64,000 nt of DNA from Actinopolyspora mzabensis. Its GTDB lineage: Bacteria; Actinomycetota; Actinomycetes; Mycobacteriales; Pseudonocardiaceae. The stretch covers positions 124,001 through 188,000 of the forward strand of contig NZ_FNFM01000011.1 of NCBI RefSeq assembly GCF_900101095.1, read 5' to 3'. A model generated the notes under the pieces. That model searched no databases. It saw only the letters and a list, made by a program, of their open reading frames with translations, and was not told the DNA's origin. A program made the position numbers and the translations under genes. Positions 17,899 to 27,873 of the stretch are shown here, piece after piece. Each line of letters starts with the position of its first letter. Positions within the stretch are counted from its first letter, which is position 1.

Positions 17899-19563
17899 TT
17901 ACCGGAGGTGCACACGCTCGTCGGAATGTTCCTCACCTCCGGCCCGCCGATCCCCTGCCTCGCTGTCCTCTGAGTCACCGTCCCCTGAGTCGCGGTTCTC
18001 GGGCTCGCGGCTCTCGGGCTCGGTGGATCGACCGTACGAGGGTTCCGCCAGGTAGGGAGCGTGCTCCTTGGACAGGGTCTTGTGGAAGGCCACGCAGATG
18101 CCGATCAGGACGATCGTGAACGGTGTCCCGATGAGCACCGAGGCTTTCTGCAGCGCGCCGAGGCCGCCGGAGACCAACAGGACCGCCGCGACGCCCGCCA
18201 GCAGGAGTCCCCACAGCAGTCGGACCCAGACCTTGGGATTCGAAGAGCCGCCGGTGGACAGTTCGCCCAGCACCACGGTTCCGGCGTCGGCACCGGCGAC
18301 GAAGAACACCCACAGCACCACCAGCGTGATGATCGACAGGAGCACGGGCAACGGGTACTGCTGGATGAACACGAACATCCCCGCGGCCGGGCTCTGCGCC
18401 ACGGTCCCGGCGATGTCGGAGGCCTGCCCTTCACGAGCCAGCCGCAGCGCCGCTCCACCGAACACGGCGATCCAGATTATGCTGACCACGCTGGGGACGA
18501 GAACGGTGGCTCCGACGAACTCGCGGATGCTGCGTCCGCGGGAGATGCGGGCCATGAACATCCCCACGTACGGGGCCCAGGCGATCCACCACGACCAGTA
18601 GAAAACGGTCCAGCTTCCCAACCACTCCGTGTTCGCGCTGAACGCGTCCAACCGGAAACTCATCGGGATTATGTTGGTCAGGTAGTCACCGATGCCCTCG
18701 GTGAGGACGTTGAGCTGTGTGACGGTCGGCCCGACGACGAAGTAGAAGAGCAGCAGCAGCGGAGCGATGAGCATGCTGATATTGGCGAGCCACTTGATGC
18801 CGTGCTCGATCCGCGTGGTGGCGGAGACCATGAACGCCGCCGTGGTGAGGCCGAGGACCACGAGCTGCACCAACATCACCGTGGGCAACCCGAACGTCTG
18901 GCCGAGCCCCGCTGTTATCTGCAGTCCGGCCTGTCCCAGGGCGACGGCGATCCCGAACACGACCGCCAACACCGCCAGCACGTCGATCGTCTTTCCGATC
19001 GGACCGTCGACGCGGTCGCCGATCAAAGGCCGGAAAATGGCGCTGATCAGTGCCTTCTCACCTTTGTAGTGGGTGAAGTAAGCCACGGCCAGGCCGGCGG
19101 TGGCGTAGATCGCCCAGGGGTGCAGCGCCCAGTGGAAGAAGGAGTACTGCACAGCCACCCCGGCGGCTTCCTCCGTACCGGGCTCGGCAAGGCCGAACGG
19201 GACGTTGACATAGTGCGACAGCGGCTCGGCCAGGCCCCAGAAGATAATTGAGGGCCCCATGCCCGCCTGAAACATCATGGCGAACCAGGACAACCGACCG
19301 AAATCGGGTCTGTCGTCCTTCTTTCCGAGTTTGATCCTGCCGTATCTGCTCAGGCCCAGGTAGATCACGTATACCAGGAACAAGTTCGCCGCGAGCAGGA
19401 AAAGCCAACTCAGATCCGAAACGACGTGGTCGAACAGCCGATTGGTGGCGGCTTCGAACCCCTTCGGCGCCACCACGCCCCACAGGACGACCAGCGCCGA
19501 GACCGCGACGGACACGAAGAAAACGACTCCGATCGCGGAGCGATTCGTTCTTGACGTTTGCAT
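17899..19563 (-). CDS. BCCT family betaine/choline/carnitine transporter
   Basis: A 554-residue membrane carrier with about 12 transmembrane helices. The BCCT signature is present: FQAGMGPSIIFWGLAEPLSH at about residues 98-117, and the tryptophan-rich FYWSWWIAWAPYVGMF at about 310-325. The C-terminal tail of about 55 residues is strongly acidic (many Glu and Asp) and could be an osmosensory region. Such carriers import compatible solutes such as glycine betaine with sodium or protons. ATG 19563 or GTG 19572 may be the start; neither has a clear ribosome binding site. The adjacent LysR/sulfatase genes may indicate a sulfated or quaternary amine substrate, which is speculative. Confidence 0.93.
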   Translation of the reverse strand: MQTSRTNRSAIGVVFFVSVAVSALVVLWGVVAPKGFEAATNRLFDHVVSDLSWLFLLAANLFLVYVIYLGLSRYGRIKLGKKDDRPDFGRLSWFAMMFQAGMGPSIIFWGLAEPLSHYVNVPFGLAEPGTEEAAGVAVQYSFFHWALHPWAIYATAGLAVAYFTHYKGEKALISAIFRPLIGDRVDGPIGKTIDVLAVLAVVFGIAVALGQAGLQITAGLGQTFGLPTVMLVQLVVLGLTTAAFMVSATTRIEHGIKWLANISMLIAPLLLLFYFVVGPTVTQLNVLTEGIGDYLTNIIPMSFRLDAFSANTEWLGSWTVFYWSWWIAWAPYVGMFMARISRGRSIREFVGATVLVPSVVSIIWIAVFGGAALRLAREGQASDIAGTVAQSPAAGMFVFIQQYPLPVLLSIITLVVLWVFFVAGADAGTVVLGELSTGGSSNPKVWVRLLWGLLLAGVAAVLLVSGGLGALQKASVLIGTPFTIVLIGICVAFHKTLSKEHAPYLAEPSYGRSTEPESREPENRDSGDGDSEDSEAGDRRAGGEEHSDERVHLR

Positions 19564-19611
19564 GGAAATCACTATCCAAAGATCGGGGACATGCGGACCG
19601 GACGAGCGCTG

Positions 19612-19710
19612 TCACCAGACCGGAAACAACGACTCCCGGAACGGGAACCAGCGCCCCGTGGATCCGCTTGCGGACCACCCCACCAACGTCGACAACACCA
19701 ACCCCGCCAT
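19612..19710 (-). CDS. possible 32-residue leader peptide upstream of the BCCT gene
   Basis: A short open frame from ATG 19710 with a very good ribosome binding site (GGGAGGTG 4-11 nt upstream), encoding MAGLVLSTLVGWSASGS and then GRWFPFRESLFPVW. It ends 49 nt before the carrier start. It could be a small membrane peptide or a leader. The rest of the 420-bp spacer to 19992 has no gene; bases 19711-19992 are upstream sequence only. Confidence 0.3.
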   Translation of the reverse strand: MAGLVLSTLVGWSASGSTGRWFPFRESLFPVW

Positions 19711-19992
19711 GCCACACCTCCCTTCCGTTCACGATGTCGCACACCGGCGAACAAATCCGACTAGGATTGTTCGAAAATCCTGCGAATCAGGACCTCCGGA
19801 CGAAGTCCCGCTGCGCAAGGGGTTCACCGTGCCACCCGAAACATTTTTCGAACAAGCCTCGATTCAGCTGTCTCTCGATTTCCGAAAGAGAAAATTCCGA
19901 ACCGGATCGTGTCGCCTCCCGAAATGGGAACGACCAGTTCCGCTCAGCGGCGCGCGGCGAACGAGGAGCCGTTGGTCCGCCCCGCACCGCCA

Positions 19993-20898
19993 CTACACTC
20001 CGGAGCGATCTCCCGGCCCACGTCGCACGAGTTCCTCCACCAGGCTCACGAACTCCGCAGCCGACGGCGACAGCGGACCGCGGCGCCAGAACAGCACCCC
20101 GCGCCGGATCACCCGGGGCCGCAGCGAGACGGTCACCGCGCCGCGTTCGGCGGCCTCCCGGGCCATCGACGCGGGCAGCAGCGTGGCCCCCGCTCCGGCC
20201 AGCACGCTGGGAACGATCATCGCCTGGTGGGCGGTCTCGACCGCCACGTGTGGACTGCTGCCCTGGGTGCCCACGGTGTTCTCGATGACCTCGCGGGGCG
20301 CGGTTCCCTTCGGGGTACTGACCCAGTCCAGCGCAGCGAGGTCGGCGGGCGTCAGCGCGGAACGTCCCGGATCGGCCGAGGCCGGCAGCACCGCCAGGAA
20401 CTCCCGTCCCGGCAGCACCATGCTGCCGAGATCGTCCACAGTGTCCTCGGTGGAGTCGACCATGCCGAGCTCGCACTCGCCCGCCCGTACGGCGGCCGTG
20501 ACATCGGATCCCAGCTCCGGGTCCGTGATGCGCACGGCCACCTTCGGATGCATGCGCAGGAACGAACCGACCAGATCGGCCAACGGGTCCACGGCCAGGG
20601 TGGTCTGGGCGACGATGTCCAACCTACCGCCCGCGAGCCCCAGCACCCTGCGCACCGAGTCGGTGGCCGTGCTGAAGTCACGCATCACCTGCCGTGCCGG
20701 CTCCAGCAGCGCCTCGCCCGCCGGGGTCAGGCTCACGCCCTGTGCGAGCCGGTGGAACACCCTCCCGCCGAGCCGGTTCTCCAGCGAGGCGATCGCGTGC
20801 GACAGCGAGGGCTGCGCGACACGCAGCGTCTGGGCCGCGGCCGTGAAACTCCCCTGGTCGGCAATGGTCAGGAAGTACTCGAGCTCCCTGCGTTCCAT
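19993..20898 (-). CDS. LysR family transcriptional regulator
   Basis: A 301-residue LysR regulator. The N-terminal winged HTH runs over residues 1-60 (MERRELEYFLTIADQGSFTA, VAQPSLSHAIASLENRLGGR), followed by the periplasmic-binding-like effector domain. ATG at 20898 lies inside the 3' end of the formylglycine-generating enzyme gene, a 31-nt same-strand overlap, so it is cotranscribed as the third gene of the sulfatase operon. LysR regulators usually control adjacent genes. Here the candidates are its own operon and the downstream BCCT carrier. The effector is unknown. Confidence 0.9.
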   Translation of the reverse strand: MERRELEYFLTIADQGSFTAAAQTLRVAQPSLSHAIASLENRLGGRVFHRLAQGVSLTPAGEALLEPARQVMRDFSTATDSVRRVLGLAGGRLDIVAQTTLAVDPLADLVGSFLRMHPKVAVRITDPELGSDVTAAVRAGECELGMVDSTEDTVDDLGSMVLPGREFLAVLPASADPGRSALTPADLAALDWVSTPKGTAPREVIENTVGTQGSSPHVAVETAHQAMIVPSVLAGAGATLLPASMAREAAERGAVTVSLRPRVIRRGVLFWRRGPLSPSAAEFVSLVEELVRRGPGDRSGV

Positions 20899-21875
20899 CC
20901 CGCCGCCTCCTGCTCCTCGTCACTCGACCACACGTCGCGGACGCACCGGAACCCGATGTTGCCGATGGACGAGTCAGGGGTGACTCCCTGACGCGCCGAA
21001 ACCCGGTAACGCCGACAGTAGGACTCGTGGCACAGGTAGGAACCGCCGCGCGCACTGCGACGTTCTCCCCGCTCGGGCCCCTTCGGGTTGAGCCGGGTGT
21101 CCCGCGCCGGGAAATCCGGGTCGAACCGGTCGGCACACCACTCCCACACGTTGCCGGTGGTGTTGTGCAGCCCGTAGCCGTTCGGCTCGAAGGCGTCCAC
21201 GGGGCAGGTTCCGTACCAACCGTCCGAGCACTCGTTGCGTCCGGGGAACTCACCCTGCCAGACGTTCATCCGGTGCCGTCCGGAAGGTTCCAGCTGTTCA
21301 CCCCACGGAAAGGGTTTTCCATCGAGCCCTCCCCTGGCCGCGTACTCCCACTCGGCCTCGGTCGGCAGCCGCAGCCCGGCCCAGTCGCAGTAGGCGAGCG
21401 CGTCCCGGAAGGAGACGTGGGTGACCGGGTGATCGGGGCGCTCCCCGGCATCGGATCCGGGCCCCTCCGGTCGCCACCAGTAGGCGCCCTCGACCTGGCG
21501 CCACCAGGGAGCGGCCGCGACTCCGCGCGTGGGCGGGAAGTCGTCCGGCAGCAGCCCGCCGAACACGAACGACCACCCCCACCGTTCGGCGTCGGTACGG
21601 TAGGCGGTGGCGTCCACGAAGGCCGCGAAGTCGGCCACCGACACGGCCGTCGGACTGATCCAGAAGGGGTCGAGCCGCACCATCCGCACCGGCCCCTCGC
21701 CGTCCTGCGGGTAAGCCTCGTCCCGCTCACTTCCCATTCGGAACTCGCCACCGTCGAGCCGCACCAGCCCCACGGTGGAGCCGGAGTGAGCCCGAGTACG
21801 TGCCGTCTCCGTCCGCGACGCCTCACCCGCGGGCCGGGTGGGTGCGCAGCAGTCTCCCGTAGTCGTGTCAGTCAT
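20868..21875 (-). CDS. formylglycine-generating enzyme (sulfatase-modifying factor)
   Basis: A 335-residue FGE-sulfatase-domain protein. It opens with VRLDGGEFRMGSERDEAYPQ at about residues 38-57, has FFISP-type strands and PVTHVSFRDALAYCDWAGLR, and ends in GGSYLCHESYCRRYRVSAR. The Cys-x4-Cys pair there (about residues 283 and 288) matches the copper-binding active-site cysteines of FGE. The enzyme oxidises the sulfatase Cys in C-x-P/S-x-R to formylglycine. ATG at 21875 overlaps the sulfatase stop by 8 nt, so enzyme and maturase are translationally linked; the sulfatase carries the matching CSPTR motif. Confidence 0.92.
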   Translation of the reverse strand: MTDTTTGDCCAPTRPAGEASRTETARTRAHSGSTVGLVRLDGGEFRMGSERDEAYPQDGEGPVRMVRLDPFWISPTAVSVADFAAFVDATAYRTDAERWGWSFVFGGLLPDDFPPTRGVAAAPWWRQVEGAYWWRPEGPGSDAGERPDHPVTHVSFRDALAYCDWAGLRLPTEAEWEYAARGGLDGKPFPWGEQLEPSGRHRMNVWQGEFPGRNECSDGWYGTCPVDAFEPNGYGLHNTTGNVWEWCADRFDPDFPARDTRLNPKGPERGERRSARGGSYLCHESYCRRYRVSARQGVTPDSSIGNIGFRCVRDVWSSDEEQEAAGWNAGSSSTS

Positions 21876-24231
21876 GGGCCGCCCTGAACAGTTCGCGGTC
21901 GCGCTCGCTGTCGCTGTCGCTGTGCAGATCGTCACCGAGATCCACCCGCACGCTGTGCAGCGTGCCCGTGTAGGCGTTGTCCACCGGCGGGTAGTCGTCG
22001 GTGACCGGTGACGCACGGTCGACTCCGATGTCGAACGTCTCGTCGAAGGCGAAATAGTACGGGATGGTGCCGCCCACCCGCTGCTGTCCGCGCTGCTCAC
22101 CGTCGACGTGGAGGGTCGCGATCCCGCCCATGCCGACACCGCCACCGTCATAGGCGAAGTCGAGCACGATCTCGTGCTCACCGGTGGGGAGCGGTTCGTC
22201 CGTGCTCACCCGGTAGAGCTCGAGTCCGAAGTAGTTGTACGCGTAGCAGGCGCGTCCCTGGTGTACGTACAGCGACCAGCCGCCGAACCGTCCGCCCTGG
22301 GCCACCAGCACCCCGTCCGCACCGGACTCGGGGACCTCGATACGCGCGGTCAGCGTGTGCGAGCGGTTCTTGACGTTGGGCGCCGTCTCCTCGGTCAACC
22401 GTGAGGCGGAGGCGTGGAAGGTGATCGACCGACGGTCGCCGTGCAGGTCGCGCCGTCCGGCCTCACGCGGGTTCTCCCGCTCGGTCATGCGGTCGTCGAG
22501 GGGGAACACGTTGTAACGGCTGGCCTCCACCAGGAACAGCTGTTGCAGCTCCCGGAGCTTGCCCGGGTGCTCCGCCGCGAGGTCGTGGGCCTGGCTCCAG
22601 TCCACATTCGTGTCGTAGAGCTCCCAGCGGTCGTCGTCGAAGTAGTGCCGGGTGCCGTCCTGGACCATGTCCCACGGGGTGCCGTGCCTGGTGACCGCCA
22701 TCCAACCGTCGTGGTAGATGCCCCGGTTGCCCACCATCTCGAAGTACTGGATCCGGCGGCGTTCCGCCGCTGAGGCGTCGTTGAAGCTGTAGAGCATGCT
22801 CGTGCCCTCCACCGGCTGCTGCGTGACCCCGTTCACCTCGTCGGGCTGCGGGATCCCGGCGGCTTCGAGGACGGTGGGCAGCACGTCGATGACGTGGTGG
22901 AACTGATCACGGATACCACCACGGTCGGCGATGCCGCGTGGCCAGTGCACGATCATGCCGTCCCTGGTTCCACCGAAGTGCGAGGCGACCTGTTTCGTCC
23001 ACTGGTAGGGCGTGTTCATCGCCAGGGCCCAGCCGACCGGATAGTGGGCGTGCGTGGTCGCGTCACCCAGTTCCTCCCGGTGGCGGTTGATCGTCTCGGC
23101 GTCGTCCGGGATACCGCTGGCGTGCCGGTGCTCGTTGAGCGTCCCGCCGAGTCCTCCCTCGGCGGAGGCGCCGTTGTCACCGAGGATGTAGACGAACAGG
23201 GTGTTGTCGAGTTCGCCCTGCTGCTCCAGCTCGTTGACGAGACGACCGATCTGGTCGTCGGTGTGCTCGGCGAATCCCGCGTAGAGCTCCATCAACGAGG
23301 CGGCGGACTCTTGCTCCTGTTCGGACAGTTCGTCCCAGTGCGGCACGCCCTCGGCCCAAGGGGCCAGTTCCGTTTCGGGGGGAACGACTCCCAGTTCCTT
23401 CTGCCGCTCCAGGGTGATCTCACGCTGCCGGTCCCAGCCGTGGTCGAACCTGCCCCGGTACTTGTCCCGGTACTCCTTCGGAACGTGGTAGGGCGCGTGG
23501 GTCGCGCCGAAGGGGAGGTAGGCGAAGAAGGGGGTTTCGGGCTTGAGCGACTTCTGGTCGCGCACCCAGTCGATCGCGCGGTCGACCAGGTCCTCGGAGA
23601 GGTGGTAACCGTCCTCCGGTCCGCGGTCGGGTTCCACCGGTGTGGTGCCGTCGAACAGCACGGGGTACCAGTGGTTCATCTCCGCGCACAGGAAGCCGTA
23701 GAACTTCTCGAAGCCCTCACCGGTGGGCCAACGGTCGAACGGACCCGCCACGCTGACGTCACGCGCCGGGGTCTGGTGCCACTTGCCGAACGCCGCCGTG
23801 TTGTAGCCGTTACCGGACAGGATCTGGCCCATCGTGCCCGCGCTCAGCGGCCGTATCCCGTTGTATCCCGGGGCGGCGCTGGCCATCTCGGTGGTGACGC
23901 CCATTCCCACCGAGTGGTGGTTACGGCCGGTCAGCAACGACTGCCGGGTCGGCGAGCACACCGCGGTCACGTGGAACCGCGTGTAGCGCAGTCCGCCCTC
24001 TGCCAACCGGTCGGCCGTGGGCATCTCGCACGGCCCACCGAAGGCGCTGGGGGCGCCGAAACCCATGTCGTCCAGCAGTACGACCACCACGTTGGGAGCC
24101 CCCTCGGGCGCGCTCGGCGGCTCCGGTGGGGAGAACTGCGGGTCCTGCTCGCGGATGTCCAGCGATGACGCGTGCTGCCGAGTTCCTCCCCGGATAGGGA
24201 GACTCGTCCGCGACATCTCCGGATCACTCAT
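21868..24231 (-). CDS. arylsulfatase, formylglycine-dependent, AtsD-like
   Basis: A 787-residue type I sulfatase. The metal-binding Asp pair is in VLLDDMGFGAPS (residues 52-63), the modified cysteine is Cys92 in CSPTRQSLLTG, and KWHQTP, FGATHAPYH and DNGASAEGG follow. The C-terminal third is a beta-rich extension with GGRFGGWSLYVHQGR. Length and architecture match large actinobacterial arylsulfatases such as mycobacterial AtsD. There is no signal peptide, so it is probably cytoplasmic, where its maturase (next gene) acts. AGGAGG precedes the ATG at 24231. It likely releases sulfate from organic sulfate esters; substrate unknown. Confidence 0.93.
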   Translation of the reverse strand: MSDPEMSRTSLPIRGGTRQHASSLDIREQDPQFSPPEPPSAPEGAPNVVVVLLDDMGFGAPSAFGGPCEMPTADRLAEGGLRYTRFHVTAVCSPTRQSLLTGRNHHSVGMGVTTEMASAAPGYNGIRPLSAGTMGQILSGNGYNTAAFGKWHQTPARDVSVAGPFDRWPTGEGFEKFYGFLCAEMNHWYPVLFDGTTPVEPDRGPEDGYHLSEDLVDRAIDWVRDQKSLKPETPFFAYLPFGATHAPYHVPKEYRDKYRGRFDHGWDRQREITLERQKELGVVPPETELAPWAEGVPHWDELSEQEQESAASLMELYAGFAEHTDDQIGRLVNELEQQGELDNTLFVYILGDNGASAEGGLGGTLNEHRHASGIPDDAETINRHREELGDATTHAHYPVGWALAMNTPYQWTKQVASHFGGTRDGMIVHWPRGIADRGGIRDQFHHVIDVLPTVLEAAGIPQPDEVNGVTQQPVEGTSMLYSFNDASAAERRRIQYFEMVGNRGIYHDGWMAVTRHGTPWDMVQDGTRHYFDDDRWELYDTNVDWSQAHDLAAEHPGKLRELQQLFLVEASRYNVFPLDDRMTERENPREAGRRDLHGDRRSITFHASASRLTEETAPNVKNRSHTLTARIEVPESGADGVLVAQGGRFGGWSLYVHQGRACYAYNYFGLELYRVSTDEPLPTGEHEIVLDFAYDGGGVGMGGIATLHVDGEQRGQQRVGGTIPYYFAFDETFDIGVDRASPVTDDYPPVDNAYTGTLHSVRVDLGDDLHSDSDSERDRELFRAAHD

Positions 24232-24598
24232 GCCAGACCTCCTGAAATCGTAATGAGCGGGACAGCATCCGGTATCCCACCGGCGGAAAACGAAAAACCG
24301 CGGGTGGCGGACGAGGATCCTCTTTGATCAATCACGCACACCCGTGGGCACCAACCGACGATTTCACCGGATCACCGAACGCATCGAAACCGCCGTTATT
24401 CGCTGGGGCATACTATCCGACGACACGGGAAACGCAACCCCAAGACGCCGAGACGCCTCGCCACAGCGCCGCGCAGAATCGAAGCCGACAAAAGATAAAC
24501 GCAGGTCAACATGCAAATCCGACATCAGCCAGACCATTTTTGAATTAAAGACATAGACGTTATCTATAGGGAAAAGCGGAAACGGTAGGGCGGGACAG

Positions 24599-24609
24599 CC
24601 CCCCCCCCC
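24599..24609. repeat. C11 homopolymer tract
   Basis: Eleven consecutive C bases in a non-coding region, between AT-richer flanks. Such runs are prone to slippage and to sequencing error. Confidence 0.9.
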
Positions 24610-24674
24610 GAATATTTGTCACCACCGGAAAGGTAACCAACGAACCACGCTGAGTGCCCGCCGCGGAGCGATAT

Positions 24675-24720
24675 CCCAGCCCAGGGGTCGATTTCGCGCG
24701 AAATCGACCCCTGGGCTGGG
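24675..24720 (-). terminator. 46-bp perfect palindrome downstream of the OsmC gene
   Basis: Two 23-base halves are exact reverse complements with no unpaired centre (the first half starts CCCAGCCCAGGGGTCG and meets the second at TTTCGC|GCGAAA). It starts 33 nt after the OsmC stop codon, as expected for a terminator. Its central 16 bases, GATTTCGCGCGAAATC, occur twice more at 27931 and 28004. Confidence 0.75.
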
Positions 24721-24753
24721 CGACAAGAAGGCCGGATCGGCCCCGCGGCCCGA

Positions 24754-25227
24754 TCAGCTCGCTACACGGATTCCGGGCTCGTGACGGACCGGAAAGTTCA
24801 CGGAATTGGCGATGAAGCACTTGCGGTGCGCCTGCTCGTGCAGTTTCGCGGCCCTGTCGCGCATCGACTCGCTTCGCACGGTCACCACCGGGCGCAGCAC
24901 CACCTCGGTGAAGCGGCCGCCACCGCCCCGCTCCTCGGTCATGGTGCCGCGAGCCGCGTCAAGGTACTCGGTGACCACGACGCCGGACGAGGCACAGATC
25001 CCCAGATACCAGAGCATGTGACACTGCGCGAGCGAGGCGACCAGCAGCTCCTCCGGGTTCAGCAGTTCCGGATCCCCCAGGAAGGCCGGATCGGCCGAGC
25101 CACGCAGGGACGCCTTGCCCGCGACCTCGACCAGGTGTTCACGGCCGTAGGAGTCGTACTGCTCGGTACCGCTGCCCCGATTCCCGGTCCAGCGCACCAC
25201 GGTCTCGTAATCGTGCCTTTCGGACAT
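24754..25227 (-). CDS. OsmC family protein
   Basis: A 157-residue OsmC/Ohr-fold protein. It shows both family cysteine regions: SLAQCHMLWYLG at about residues 70-81 and HRKCFIANSVNFPV near the C-terminus. The fold places two cysteines for thiol-dependent reduction of organic hydroperoxides. The subgroup resembles YhfA/OsmC-like proteins more than classical Ohr. ATG at 25227 is preceded by GAGGGGACG; the frame is open for 66 codons further upstream but with unnatural composition. It is monocistronic, ended by the palindrome at 24675-24720. Confidence 0.88.
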   Translation of the reverse strand: MSERHDYETVVRWTGNRGSGTEQYDSYGREHLVEVAGKASLRGSADPAFLGDPELLNPEELLVASLAQCHMLWYLGICASSGVVVTEYLDAARGTMTEERGGGGRFTEVVLRPVVTVRSESMRDRAAKLHEQAHRKCFIANSVNFPVRHEPGIRVAS

Positions 25228-25451
25228 CGTCCCCTCGTTTCGGTCCTCGATTGCGACGAAGATCGATCCTAGGGAAAACGGTCCGGTGCTGCCCCGTCGT
25301 TTTTCGGATCCGCACCAGCGGTTCGGCCCGCACCGACGAGCTCCCGTGCCGGAGGAGCACCAGCCCCGAAGCGGCGGCACGCGGGAGGTTCCACCGAACG
25401 AGCCCGGCGAAAACCGGGGCGGCAATACGCCGCTGCTACTTTCCCACCAGG

Positions 25452-27314
25452 CTACTTCTTGCCCTTGGAGTCTCCCTTGGAATCGTCCTTGGCGGACTCG
25501 TCGGTGGACAGCGCGGCCACGAACGCCTCCTGCGGTACCTCGACGCGGCCGACCGTCTTCATCTTCTTCTTGCCTTCCTTCTGCTTCTCCAGCAGCTTGC
25601 GCTTACGGCTGATATCACCGCCGTAGCACTTGGCGAGTACGTCCTTGCGCATGGCGCGAATCGTCTCGCGGGCGATGATCCGCGACCCCACGGCCGCCTG
25701 GATCGGCACCTCGAACTGCTGGCGCGGGATGAGCTCTCGGAGCTTGGAGGCCATCTTGGTGCCGTAGGAGTAGGCGTTGTCCTTGTGCACGATCGCGCTG
25801 AAGGCGTCCACCGCCTCGTGCTGCAGCAGGATGTCGACCTTGACCAGGTCCGAGGCCTGCGTGCCCGACTCCTCGTAGTCCATGGAGGCGTAACCACGGG
25901 TGCGCGACTTGAGGTGATCGAAGAAGTCGAACACGATCTCGGCCAACGGGATGGTGTAGCGGAGCTCGACGCGGCTCTCGGAGAGGTAGTCCATGCTGTC
26001 GAGCCGCCCGCGCCTGCTCTGGCACAGCTCCATGATCGCACCGACGAACTCGGAGGGAGCGATCACCGTGCACTTCGCGATCGGCTCGCGCACTTCCTGG
26101 ATCTTGCCCTCGGGCCAGTCCGAGGGGTTGGTGACCTCCAGCTCGGTGCCGTCCTGCAGGGTGACGCCGTAGACCACGTTGGGGGCGGTGGAGATGAGGT
26201 TGAGGTTGTACTCGCGCTCCAGCCGCGCCCTGGTGATCTCCAGGTGCAGCAGCCCCAGGAAACCGCAGCGGAAACCGAATCCGAGCGCACCGGAGGTCTC
26301 CGGCTCGTAGGTCAGCGCGGCGTCGTTGAGCAGCAGCTTGTCCAGCGCGTCGCGCAGCACCGGATAGTCGGACCCCTCGATCGGGTAGAGCCCGGAGTAG
26401 ACCATCGGGATCGGGTCGCGGTAGCCGGGCAGTGGCTTGTCGGCACCGTTCTTGGCGAAGGTGACCGTGTCACCCACCCGGGACTGGCGAACGTCCTTGA
26501 CACCGGTGATCAGGTAGCCGACCTCACCGACCCCGAGCCCCTCGGACCGTTTCTGGTCGGGTGAGATGATGCCGACTTCGAGCAGCTCGTGGGTGGCTCC
26601 GGTCGACATCATCCGGATCTTCTCGCGAGGGGTGATGCTGCCGTCGACCACCCGGATGTAGGTGATCACGCCCCGGTAGGTGTCGTAGACCGAGTCGAAG
26701 ATCATCGCCCTGGCGGGCGAGTCGTGCTCGCCGACCGGCGCGGGAACGTTGAGCACCACGGCGTCGAGCACGTCGGCGACACCCTCGCCGCTCTTGGCCG
26801 AGACCCGCAGCACGTCGGACTCCGAGCAGCCGATGATGTGGGCCAGCTCCGCGGCGTAGTGGTCGGGGTCCGCGGCGGGGAGGTCGATCTTGTTGAGCAC
26901 GGGGATGATCTCCAGGTCGTGCTCCATGGCCAGGTAGAGGTTGGCCAGCGTCTGCGCCTCGATCCCCTGGGCGGCGTCCACCAGCAGGATCGCACCCTCG
27001 CAGGCGGCGAGCGAGCGGCTGACCTCGTAGGTGAAGTCGACGTGGCCGGGAGTGTCGATCAGATGCAGCACGTAGTCCTCACCGTCGACCTGCCACGGCA
27101 GTCGCACGTTCTGGGACTTGATCGTGATGCCGCGCTCGCGCTCCAGGTCCATCCGGTCGAGGTACTGGTCCCGGTACGCGCGCTCGTCGAGCACCTCGGT
27201 GAGCTGCAACACCCTGTCGGCCAACGTCGACTTGCCGTGGTCAATGTGGGCGATGATGCAGAAGTTCCTGATGCGTTCAGGAGACGTGAAGGTCGTGTCT
27301 GCGAAGGTGCTCAC
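25452..27314 (-). CDS. lepA: elongation factor 4
   Basis: A 620-residue translational GTPase. It has the P-loop/G1 [14 protein letters not shown] at about residues 18-31, the G2/G3 motifs with RGITIKSQ and DTPGHVDF, G4 NKIDLP, and the LepA-specific C-terminal domain ending in [16 protein letters not shown]. LepA/EF4 back-translocates or remodels stalled ribosomes. GTG at 27314 with GAGGAAG upstream gives MSTFADTTF and normal length. In actinobacteria lepA, rpsT, holA and comEC commonly lie close together, as here. Confidence 0.96.
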   Translation of the reverse strand: MSTFADTTFTSPERIRNFCIIAHIDHGKSTLADRVLQLTEVLDERAYRDQYLDRMDLERERGITIKSQNVRLPWQVDGEDYVLHLIDTPGHVDFTYEVSRSLAACEGAILLVDAAQGIEAQTLANLYLAMEHDLEIIPVLNKIDLPAADPDHYAAELAHIIGCSESDVLRVSAKSGEGVADVLDAVVLNVPAPVGEHDSPARAMIFDSVYDTYRGVITYIRVVDGSITPREKIRMMSTGATHELLEVGIISPDQKRSEGLGVGEVGYLITGVKDVRQSRVGDTVTFAKNGADKPLPGYRDPIPMVYSGLYPIEGSDYPVLRDALDKLLLNDAALTYEPETSGALGFGFRCGFLGLLHLEITRARLEREYNLNLISTAPNVVYGVTLQDGTELEVTNPSDWPEGKIQEVREPIAKCTVIAPSEFVGAIMELCQSRRGRLDSMDYLSESRVELRYTIPLAEIVFDFFDHLKSRTRGYASMDYEESGTQASDLVKVDILLQHEAVDAFSAIVHKDNAYSYGTKMASKLRELIPRQQFEVPIQAAVGSRIIARETIRAMRKDVLAKCYGGDISRKRKLLEKQKEGKKKMKTVGRVEVPQEAFVAALSTDESAKDDSKGDSKGKK

Positions 27315-27438
27315 TGAAGTCTTCCTCGCGGGATGTCGACTCGCGTACGGGCAGGGCTTGTGCCCATGGTCCCACGAAAGTGCGGAATGCCCGACCCCAA
27401 CCCGGGAGTGCGACCGCGCGTCGCGCGTCGCGACGGAA

Positions 27439-27467
27439 CGGGGCGGGCGGGTGACCCGACCGCCCCG
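27439..27467 (-). terminator. hairpin after the VOC protein gene
   Basis: CGGGGCGG and CCGCCCCG arms around a GC-rich loop, 22 nt after the stop codon of the VOC gene and before lepA on the same strand. Confidence 0.5.
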
Positions 27468-27489
27468 CCGGGGCCACGCGGACAGCGGA

Positions 27490-27873
27490 TCAGGGATCTT
27501 GCCGAACGTCACTGCGCAGCGGATGTTCGGGTGGCACCTCCACCAGCACGATCCGCACTCCGTCGGGGTCGGCGACGGTTCCCTCGATCAGCCCCCAGGG
27601 CTGCCGTTCCGGTTCGGCGAGCACCTCGACGCCGAGCTCACGCAGTTCACGGACGCTCTCGGCGGCGTCGCGCACCTGCAGCCACAGCATCTGGTCCTGG
27701 CTGGGGCCGCTGCTGCCGGTTCCGGACACTTCCAGCAGCCCCTGCCCGAGGAAGAACACCGTGCCGCCGGGAAACTCGCGGTGGATCGCGAGTCCGAGCG
27801 TGTCGCGGTAGAACCGCACCGAGCGATCGTGGTCACCGGGACGCAGGATCATCCTGCTGCTGAGAACCTCCAT
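27490..27873 (-). CDS. VOC/glyoxalase-fold protein
   Basis: A 127-residue vicinal-oxygen-chelate protein. The opening strand [20 protein letters not shown] continues with the characteristic TLGLAI, and the closing metal-ligand strand is [21 protein letters not shown]. Members range from glyoxalases to antibiotic-binding proteins, so no reaction is assigned. Its 5' end overlaps the end of a longer, doubtful open frame (27833-28375) on the same strand. Terminator-like hairpins lie on its downstream side. Confidence 0.85.
   Translation of the reverse strand: MEVLSSRMILRPGDHDRSVRFYRDTLGLAIHREFPGGTVFFLGQGLLEVSGTGSSGPSQDQMLWLQVRDAAESVRELRELGVEVLAEPERQPWGLIEGTVADPDGVRIVLVEVPPEHPLRSDVRQDP

Larger units (their letters stand above)
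24232..24753. other. gene-free spacer between sulfatase and osmC genes
   Basis: 522 bp without a gene. Its first 370 bases are markedly less GC-rich than the neighbourhood and include TTGAAT and TATCTATAGGG-like promoter words around 24539-24580 with no open frame behind them. It also carries an 11-base C run and a 46-bp perfect palindrome (listed separately). Confidence 0.6.

Noticed and set aside
24324-24556. Short frames of 70-74 codons in the low-GC island
   Set aside because: Two overlapping frames on the same strand with no binding site and no recognisable sequence; treated as non-coding.
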